42,059 bases of DNA from Patescibacteria group bacterium (GTDB lineage Bacteria; Patescibacteriota; Patescibacteriia; UBA1558; UBA10009), in contig JAHISB010000032.1 in the NCBI GenBank assembly GCA_018818425.1, positions 1-42,059 of the forward strand, read 5' to 3'. Of this stretch, positions 35,047-42,059 are shown one piece after another; positions within the stretch are counted from its first letter, which is position 1; each line of letters starts with the position of its first letter. The position numbers and the translations under genes were made by a program. The notes below the pieces were generated by a model. The model was not told the origin of the DNA. It searched no databases and saw only the letters and a program-made list of their open reading frames with translations.

Positions 35047-36627
35047 TTACATTTTTTCAGGAGCGCTTATCCCCAGTATATCAAATAAAGATTTCAGAAT
35101 AATTTTAGCAGCCTGAATCAATTTGACCCTCGACCAGTTTACTTTGCCGTTGTTGATAACTCGGCAATGAGCGTAGAATTGATGGAATTTGTCAGACAGA
35201 TTTATAGCGTATTGAGTTAAATTTTGGACTTGGTAGTTTTGAGAAACGCCGACAAGCAGATCCGGTAATTTAACCAGTTCTTTAATTAAGCTTAACTCGG
35301 GCGGCGATTGAAATTCCAACGTTGCTTTGGCTGGAATTTTTTTAATTTCCTTTTGTCTTAAAATACTGCAGATTCTGGCATAGGCATATTGAACATAATA
35401 AACGGGATTTTTTTCCGACCTTTCCTTGGCCAGATTTAAATCGAAATTAATATGAGTAGCGGCGCTGTATTGGAGAAAGTAAAATCTGGCAACGTCCGCG
35501 CTCACTTCGTTGATTAAATCATCAATATAAATTGAGTTGCCGGCTCTTTTGGACATCCTAACCTCTTGGCCGTTTTTTATAATACTGACAAATTGAGTGA
35601 GGATAATTTTTAGTTTATTTTTATGGCCTAAAACATCAGCCGCGGCCTGCAGACGTTTAACATCGCCGTGATGGTCGGCGCCCCAGATATTGATTACTTG
35701 GTCAAAACCGCGGTCAAATTTGTTTTTATGGTAGGCAAAGTCTTGGGCAAAATATGTCGGCTCGCCGCTGCTTCTGATTAAAACCCGGTCTTTGTCGTCC
35801 CCGTAGCTTGTGGATTTAAACCATAAGGCGCCATCTTTTTCATAAACATAATCGTGGCGCCGGAGCCATTTAATAATTTGAGGAATTAATTTTTTTTCTC
35901 TAATTTCTTTTTGTTCAGAAAACCAGACATCAAATTCAATGTTCATTTTTTTTCTAACTGTTTTTTTAATGTAATTGTTAAGGATTTTTTTGGCTGCCTG
36001 TTGCCCGGCCAGGCAAGGGTCTGCCTCCTTTATTTTATCGTGAAGATTATCGATATACTCTCCTTGGTAAACCGCCTGTTCATTTTTTAAAATAGAATGG
36101 CCCAAGTTTTCTATTTGGCTGCCGGCGTCGTTGATTAAATACTCTTTGGTGATTTTATAACCGCAGCTTTTCATAACATTGCCCAGAACGTCGCCTAAAT
36201 AGCCGCCCCGGGCATTGCCGACGGTCAGCGGTCCAGTAGGGTTGGCCGAAATAAACTCAATTTGAATTTTTTTATTATCACCGCCCTTGGTTAAACAAAA
36301 TTTATGTTTCTTTTTTAAAATTTCGGTTAGCAGATTTATTAAATACTTATTGCTAAGAGTAAAGTTAATAAATCCCGGTTCGGCTGTTTCAATTTTGGCC
36401 AAGAGGGGAGAGTTTGCTTTATTGATTTGCTGAACAATGTCATCAGCTAAATTCAATGGCTTTTTTTTGAGCTTTTTAGCCAAGCTAAGAGCGATATTGG
36501 TGGAGTAGTCGCCAAAGGCCTGATTTTTAGGGCAGGCAATTTCAATCCTGCCTATCGATAAAGACCTATCGATGGGCATGATGCTCTTGTGGATTAATTT
36601 GATTATTTGTTGTTCAGCGGTTTCCAT
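35047..36627 (-). CDS. argS: Arginyl-tRNA synthetase
   Basis: IEFISANPTGPLTVGNARGGYLGDVLGNVMKSCGY, MSKRAGN, C-terminal anticodon-binding domain. Confidence 0.95.
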   Translation of the reverse strand: METAEQQIIKLIHKSIMPIDRSLSIGRIEIACPKNQAFGDYSTNIALSLAKKLKKKPLNLADDIVQQINKANSPLLAKIETAEPGFINFTLSNKYLINLLTEILKKKHKFCLTKGGDNKKIQIEFISANPTGPLTVGNARGGYLGDVLGNVMKSCGYKITKEYLINDAGSQIENLGHSILKNEQAVYQGEYIDNLHDKIKEADPCLAGQQAAKKILNNYIKKTVRKKMNIEFDVWFSEQKEIREKKLIPQIIKWLRRHDYVYEKDGALWFKSTSYGDDKDRVLIRSSGEPTYFAQDFAYHKNKFDRGFDQVINIWGADHHGDVKRLQAAADVLGHKNKLKIILTQFVSIIKNGQEVRMSKRAGNSIYIDDLINEVSADVARFYFLQYSAATHINFDLNLAKERSEKNPVYYVQYAYARICSILRQKEIKKIPAKATLEFQSPPELSLIKELVKLPDLLVGVSQNYQVQNLTQYAINLSDKFHQFYAHCRVINNGKVNWSRVKLIQAAKIILKSLFDILGISAPEKM

Positions 36628-36837
36628 AGTTAATAGTATAAACTAAAATCATCTATCTTGGAAGGTGCGCTAGATAAATTTTCGGAAAAGTTTCGGTAAA
36701 TCCCATAACTTTATCCTATGCTATTTTTAAAGAAAAGCAGTGTATGATTAACCGCATGACCTTGCACAACCCGTGACAAGAAAGTGATGTAATTTTGCCT
36801 CAAAAACCACGTTTAGTGGTTTTATTTATAAATTCAG

Positions 36838-38404
36838 TAATATCGGATAAAGTTAAAGCTTGGCTATTTAGTGATATAGTAGACAATTTAATAATATCGG
36901 ATAGAAAGATTATATAATCATCGCCATAAAATAATCTTTATTTTTTTATAAATATTAAGTAAAATTTTATAATTTTGTTAGCATTATCCACTTTAAGTAA
37001 TATCGGATAATTTTTTAATTAATTTGAAACGTAAAATAAAGCATGTTTTTTGTTTAAGGCTACCCGATATCGGATTTTTTATTTTATAAATCCAATCATT
37101 TTTAGAATGGAAAACAGATATTTTATTCATTTCATCACTTTTTTAGAAAGATTTTTTTTTGTACTTTTGGCGGCAACCCGACTGCCGGCAAGGCAGGAAG
37201 TACCAAAATCGCTGGGGGCAGCAAAACTCGCTCTTGGTACTAATCATCTCTTTATGGCTAAACACGACGCTCCTGCCTGCCGGTCTTCGACTCTGATGGA
37301 TGTGCTCTCAGACTTAGACTTGACTGAGCAGTCAGGCAAACATTTGCTGCACCAACTTTAAGTTGAAAATAACGAATAATGCTTTAATCTACTGATATCG
37401 GATAGAATAAAAACCGCCACATTTTGGAGTGATTATTAGCTTATATTTATGGGTTTATACTCAAGCGCTTAAATAATTCCGTATAATGCCCCAAAGCTTT
37501 ACTTTGAAAAATCCTCTGATATTAAAGTAAAAAATTCACTTTAATAAATTAAATAAATTCGGAATTATAAAAGCGAAGGGGTATAATTGGAATTCTTTCT
37601 ACCCAGTTTCAATTAAAATAACGGTTATTTTGCTCCATATCTTGAGTCAATTACGTTGGACATTTCTTCGGATATATATCTAGGCGAGCAGGTAAAATCA
37701 AGCGATATTTGAGCCCTGTTAAGAGGGATCTATCTGCTTTCTTTTTATCCGATATTACCTTTATTTTATACTAAACAGTGTTGATGAATTTATTTCCAAA
37801 ACGGGCCTTAGGTAGCCAGGTAAAGCGAAGAGTAAATTCCACGCCATTGCTTATGGTTTTATGATGCGGGGCAGAGCGGCCTCCACAGGGTAACAATTGA
37901 GTCGATGATCGGCATGAAGTAATACTTGTTTAGTGACAGATTCCGTGGTTCTGACGGAGCTTAATTTGAGTGAATCAGAACTATTGTATAAGTCATTTAA
38001 ACGTCTTTGATTTTTAGATTAATTTAGACATCTAAAGAGGCCTTTAAGGATAGTTAAAGTAGTGGATAACTGTTATTAAATTCCCGCTTTTTTAGTTTGT
38101 AAAGTTATTGTTGTGGATAATTTATTATTTGAAGTAAAATATCGTTAAAATAGCTTATAAATTTGATAAAAAAACAAATATCGGATAATTGGATAAGCTG
38201 TGTGAAAATACCTGTAAAAAATGGGGATAATGTGTTATAATTAATATCGGATAGCCGATAATTTACCAAGCTATTTTTAAGCTAAATTTGGCGTTAAAAA
38301 TAGCTATTAACCGATATTACTTTTTTAAGTAATATGACGGTAATTTTTATTAGTCCCCATGCCAAAAACAAACAAGGAAAGAAAGACAAAAATATCCGAT
38401 ATTA
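36838..38404. promoter_or_regulatory. Iterated TAATATCGGATAA motif cluster
   Basis: Copies/variants at 36838, 36892, 36998, 37064 (palindromic CCGATATCGG), 37393, 37745(-), 38176, 38242, 38307(-), 38392(-). Confidence 0.85.
37456..37585 (-). mobile_element. 130-bp MITE-like element, copy 2 (inverted relative to copy 1)
   Basis: Reverse complement aligns to 28371-28500 over the full 130 bp with about 3 mismatches. Confidence 0.75.
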
Positions 38405-41400
38405 CAGAATCTGGCCAAATAGATAATAAGCTCAAAGATGAAGAGTTGGATGAGTACATATCTTTAAGCCGGGCAGCTGAGCTTTGCTCTTATTCTCAGG
38501 AGTATTTAAGTTTGCTTTCCAGAAAGGGACAGATCAATTCTAAAAAAATGGGGCGCAATTGGTTTATTACCAAGAGGGTCCTTTTTGAATACGTTGAAAA
38601 GAATTCTGCTGACCAGAAAGGCAATAAAAAAGGCGAGCTGGCAGAGAGCATTAAAAAGAAATATTATTTTTATGACAACTTATTAACCAAAAGCATTAAA
38701 GAGTCGGTCCGGTTAATACTTGAAAGCGTTAACCAGAGGATAGTTCAGGGGATAAGTAAAAAGTTATTCCATCGCTTAAAAGGTTTTTTTGCCAAGCTGA
38801 ATGCTCAAGAAAAAGTGGTCGCCAGTTTTGTCAGCAGACAATCAACGCTAAAAACACTAAGACAGGCAACTATTCTGCTGTTACTATTTACCTTGACTTT
38901 TAGTTCTATCATTTATGCCCCCGAGGCGATGGCTCACTACCAAGACGGTTTAGTGAAATTGAAAAAATTGACCGACGCAACTCTCGGCAGATCGTTAAGA
39001 GCCACAGAAGACAGTTTGCAAAAAACATTTGAGATCTATCGGGACACTTTGGCTTTTATCAAGGATCCTTCCAGTTTGGATTTTAAGACAGGCTTTAATT
39101 TGTTGGGCCAGGGCTTTGAAAAGTTAGGATCCGATACTATTTTAGACGCTTTAGTTCTTTCAGATAAATTATCGGATAAATTTTTGGCAGGCGTGACTGG
39201 TAATTTAAATTGGCTATCCGCCAATTCTCAAAAAGTCGCCATAAAAATAACAGCAACGCCCGGAATTTTTGCGCTTAATCAGGGAGAAAATTTTTCTAAT
39301 CTTTTTTCCCGACTTACTGCTCAGATTAATCACAGGCAACAGCTGGCCCTTGGCGGCGCATCCAGATCTGTCAATAGACTTTTTTCCAGAACGGGCAGTA
39401 TTCTTGAAGATAGGGCAAGTTCTTTATTGCGGGTCGCTCAGAATTATTTTGGAACCAAGCTGGCTTTTATTGAAAAACCCGGCCTAAAATTAGAACCGCA
39501 AATCGCCGGTGTTTACGAACAACGGCAGGAAAGCAAAATCGATCAGAGAATTCAAGATTTCTTTTTTGAAGTCTATTTAAAACCCGATCAGTATTTAGAC
39601 CGGAAGGAAGAGATGTCAAAATATGAAACGAATCAGAGAGTTCAGGATTTGTTTGCCGAAGTCTACGGTGGTTATGAAAAGTATCCCGAGCCAGAAAAGC
39701 TGGTAAAATCTTCTAGAGAAAACATCTTAAACGCCGTCGCCGCTACTTTTGTCGGCGATCTAAAAGAGTTGAGTCAATTTGTTCAGCGAGCGGTGGAGCG
39801 GGTTTCGGAAATACCGGATCAGTTAGCCAGGCGCAGCCAGACAACCAAAGTAAAATCGGCGGCCCTGGGTTCTGTTATTAAAGCTGCGGGAGAGGCCCTG
39901 TCTTTTATAACGGACAGTTCGCTGGTTGAGTTTAAAAAGCAGCTTAAAGATTTAGCTTTAGCCAGTCAAAGGTTATATAAAAATATTTGGCTGGGAGCCG
40001 ACACCCGTTTCGTTAAAAGCGATGAATATTTAACAGACGAAATTCAAACATTACTTGGCCAGCTTAGCGAAAGTTTTCAGTCTATCAAAGATGGCGAAGG
40101 CAAGCTAGTTTATATGCAAGGGCCACAGGGGCCGGCAGGCTTTGCCGGACCCCAGGGACTGCCCGGTGAACTGGGCCTGCCCGGTCCGGCGGGATCGCCG
40201 GGCGAGCCAGGCCTTCAGGGTGAAAAGGGTCAGGATGGATTAGCTTTTGGCAACAATACTTATAATTACGGCGGCACCGTAGTTTATGGCGGTGACACAG
40301 TGGTAGTCCAGAGTTTATCAGCAATAGACAGTTTAGCGGTCGGTGGCGGCGGTTTAGGCGTGGGCGGTAATTTAACCGTTGGCGGCAATACTCAACTGGG
40401 AAATAACAGCGGCGATACTTTGACCGTTTCTGGTCCGGCAACTTTTCAGGATTCAGTTAACATTAATGGTTCCTTAACAGCTGCTAACGCAACTATCAGC
40501 GGTCTGCTGACTGTAAATGACAATTCAACTTTTAATGATTCAATCGTAATTTACTCAACTTCACTGCCTCAAGTAAAAATTGGTTATAACACTCTCAACT
40601 ATTGGCAGAGTTCTACTGATTCTTCCGGCAGAACCACTTTTGATGCAGTAGGCACTTCCACTGATAATTTTTTATTTTATGACGAGGTAGCCATAACAGC
40701 GGCTTCCACCTCTGCTTTTAAAGTAGCTGCCGCCGGAGCAACTACCACTTTTGTTGTTGATACGGTTAATCTTAATGTCGGTATCGGCACTTCAACGCCA
40801 AATTACAATTTAGATGTAAGCGGCAATATTAATTTTACGGGCAACCTTTATCAGGCCGGCTCTATTTTTACATCAGGCGGCGGCTATTGGACCCAAACCG
40901 GCAATGATCTTTACTATTTAACCGGCAACGTAGGTATTGGCACTACTTCTCCGGCAGCTCTTTTGTCTTTAGCCGGTACAACTTCGCCCATGATTATGGT
41001 TGACGCCCCTTCTGGATATGCCAACCGGCTTTTTGACCTAAAAGTGGCTTCTTCTTCTGTCTTTACTATAAACCAAGCAGGTACTATTACCACTAATTTA
41101 GATATCGGAGGCCTGGCCACTATTACCGCAGCAACAGGCAATTTCATCACTGCTGGCAACATCAATGCCACCGGCACTCTCTCGGTAACGGGCAATACAA
41201 AATTATTTTCTAATATCGAGGTTTTGGGAACTGTTACTTTAGGCGATACCAACTGGAATGACAATGACCTTTTAACTGTTTATGCCACTTCTACCTTTTC
41301 AGCTACCGGCACCACCCCTGGCTTTACTATCAGACAAGGAGGAACAGGAGATATCTTTAATCTCTATGACGCAGATACCGAAGTTCTAACTGTTTTAGAC

Positions 41401-42059
41401 GGGGGCAATGTGGGCATCGGCACCACCACACCGGCAGCTCAATTATCTGTCCATGTCCCGACTGCCGCAGAAACCGCTATTATGGTTGACAGCGTGGTCG
41501 GCTACTCCAGCAACTTTTTAGACCTTAAAGTGGCTTCTTCCACCGTATTTCTTATCGATTCAACGGGAACCATTACCTCTGGCTCCTGGACCGCCACAGT
41601 GATTGAAGAAATATACGGCGGCACCGGTCAAAGCAGTTATGCTGCCGGCGATATTCTTTATGCTGGTGGCGCTGATTCACTCACCCGTTTAGCCAAAGGA
41701 GCAGACGGCAAGGTCTTAAAGTTAGCAGGCGGCGTTCCCACCTGGGCAGATGATAATAGCGGCAGTGGCGGTAGTCCTAGTTTTTGGTCAACTACAACCA
41801 ATAACAGAATTGTTTATCCAATAGATACTACCGATATAGTAGTAATTGGAGATAATGCCACCAGAACCACCAGCTCTATTTTTGAAGTTATTGGTTCATC
41901 ATATTTTTCTAATAATGTCGGCATCGGCACCACCACCCCGGCGGCCCGTCTTTCGGTAGCCGGCGGCTCTTCGCCCATGATTATGGTTGACGCCCCTTCT
42001 GGCTTCACCAATAATCTTTTAGACCTTAAAGTGGCTTCTTCCTCCAAATTCACCATTAA
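38359..42059 (+). CDS. Very large surface protein (3' incomplete): HTH + hydrophobic/signal segment + collagen-like + tail-fibre-like repeats
   Basis: Open frame from ATG 38359 to the window end (not in the ORF track). HTH: DEYISLSRAAELCSYSQEYLSLLSRKGQINSKKMGRNWFITKRVLFEYV. Hydrophobic: TLRQATILLLLFTLTFSSIIYAPEAMA. Collagen-like: GPQGPAGFAGPQGLPGELGLPGPAGSPGEPGLQGEKGQDG. Repeats: VGIGTTTPAA. Confidence 0.9.
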   Translation, partial: MPKTNKERKTKISDITESGQIDNKLKDEELDEYISLSRAAELCSYSQEYLSLLSRKGQINSKKMGRNWFITKRVLFEYVEKNSADQKGNKKGELAESIKKKYYFYDNLLTKSIKESVRLILESVNQRIVQGISKKLFHRLKGFFAKLNAQEKVVASFVSRQSTLKTLRQATILLLLFTLTFSSIIYAPEAMAHYQDGLVKLKKLTDATLGRSLRATEDSLQKTFEIYRDTLAFIKDPSSLDFKTGFNLLGQGFEKLGSDTILDALVLSDKLSDKFLAGVTGNLNWLSANSQKVAIKITATPGIFALNQGENFSNLFSRLTAQINHRQQLALGGASRSVNRLFSRTGSILEDRASSLLRVAQNYFGTKLAFIEKPGLKLEPQIAGVYEQRQESKIDQRIQDFFFEVYLKPDQYLDRKEEMSKYETNQRVQDLFAEVYGGYEKYPEPEKLVKSSRENILNAVAATFVGDLKELSQFVQRAVERVSEIPDQLARRSQTTKVKSAALGSVIKAAGEALSFITDSSLVEFKKQLKDLALASQRLYKNIWLGADTRFVKSDEYLTDEIQTLLGQLSESFQSIKDGEGKLVYMQGPQGPAGFAGPQGLPGELGLPGPAGSPGEPGLQGEKGQDGLAFGNNTYNYGGTVVYGGDTVVVQSLSAIDSLAVGGGGLGVGGNLTVGGNTQLGNNSGDTLTVSGPATFQDSVNINGSLTAANATISGLLTVNDNSTFNDSIVIYSTSLPQVKIGYNTLNYWQSSTDSSGRTTFDAVGTSTDNFLFYDEVAITAASTSAFKVAAAGATTTFVVDTVNLNVGIGTSTPNYNLDVSGNINFTGNLYQAGSIFTSGGGYWTQTGNDLYYLTGNVGIGTTSPAALLSLAGTTSPMIMVDAPSGYANRLFDLKVASSSVFTINQAGTITTNLDIGGLATITAATGNFITAGNINATGTLSVTGNTKLFSNIEVLGTVTLGDTNWNDNDLLTVYATSTFSATGTTPGFTIRQGGTGDIFNLYDADTEVLTVLDGGNVGIGTTTPAAQLSVHVPTAAETAIMVDSVVGYSSNFLDLKVASSTVFLIDSTGTITSGSWTATVIEEIYGGTGQSSYAAGDILYAGGADSLTRLAKGADGKVLKLAGGVPTWADDNSGSGGSPSFWSTTTNNRIVYPIDTTDIVVIGDNATRTTSSIFEVIGSSYFSNNVGIGTTTPAARLSVAGGSSPMIMVDAPSGFTNNLLDLKVASSSKFTI
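40120..40236 (+). repeat. Collagen-like Gly-X-Y tract (13 triplets)
   Basis: In-frame GPQ GPA GFA GPQ GLP GEL GLP GPA GSP GEP GLQ GEK GQD. Confidence 0.9.

Noticed and set aside
36802-36822. AAAACCAC-gttta-GTGGTTTT hairpin with flanking T/A runs
   Set aside because: Terminator-like, but no clear gene ends here on either strand; left unassigned.
37050-37361. 103-aa plus-strand ORF
   Set aside because: Crosses the GC-rich structured island and a TATCGGAT motif; no recognisable domain or start signal.
40085-41264. Minus-strand ORFs over the surface protein (40085-40441, 40914-41264, 41814-42056)
   Set aside because: Reverse translations of the collagen-like and VGIGTTTP repeats; the plus frame from 38359 is continuous.
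38359-42059. Prophage tail-fibre interpretation of the VGIGTTTP repeats
   Set aside because: No other phage structural, lysis or packaging genes nearby; N-terminal HTH plus hydrophobic segment argue for a cellular surface protein.

Overview
AT-rich bacterial window, most likely from a Candidate Phyla Radiation (Patescibacteria/Parcubacteria-like) genome. This is inferred from gene content, short or modified housekeeping proteins and weak Shine-Dalgarno usage. Left end (1-7 kb): an accessory module on the minus strand (Fic protein, Type IIG-like restriction-methyltransferase, unknown membrane-anchored protein). It is bounded by ~70-bp inverted repeats, with a branched attC-like palindrome on the distal side and a half-site plus a divergent tyrosine recombinase on the proximal side, giving an integron-like layout. 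Core (7-30 kb): mnmA, alaS lacking the C-terminal domain, infA-rpmJ-rpsM-rpsK-rpsD-rpoA-rplQ-rplM-rpsI, a polysaccharide/glycosyltransferase cluster, gatC/gatA, DedA, a DsbA-like protein and lgt. Right (30-37 kb): sugar transferase, NUDIX, M23 peptidase, tRNA-Asp, rplT/rpmI/infC, tmRNA, smpB and argS. A ~1.7-kb noncoding region (36.63-38.36 kb) carries about ten copies of a TAATATCGGATAA motif, one copy of a 130-bp MITE-like element and DnaA-box-like sequences. After it comes a very large, incomplete ORF (38359 to window end, absent from the ORF track) with an N-terminal excisionase/MerR-like HTH, a hydrophobic segment, a collagen-like Gly-X-Y tract and many tail-fibre-like VGIGTTTP repeats. 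The strongest candidates for something undescribed are the cassette-like defence module and the HTH/surface-fibre protein with its iterated upstream motif.
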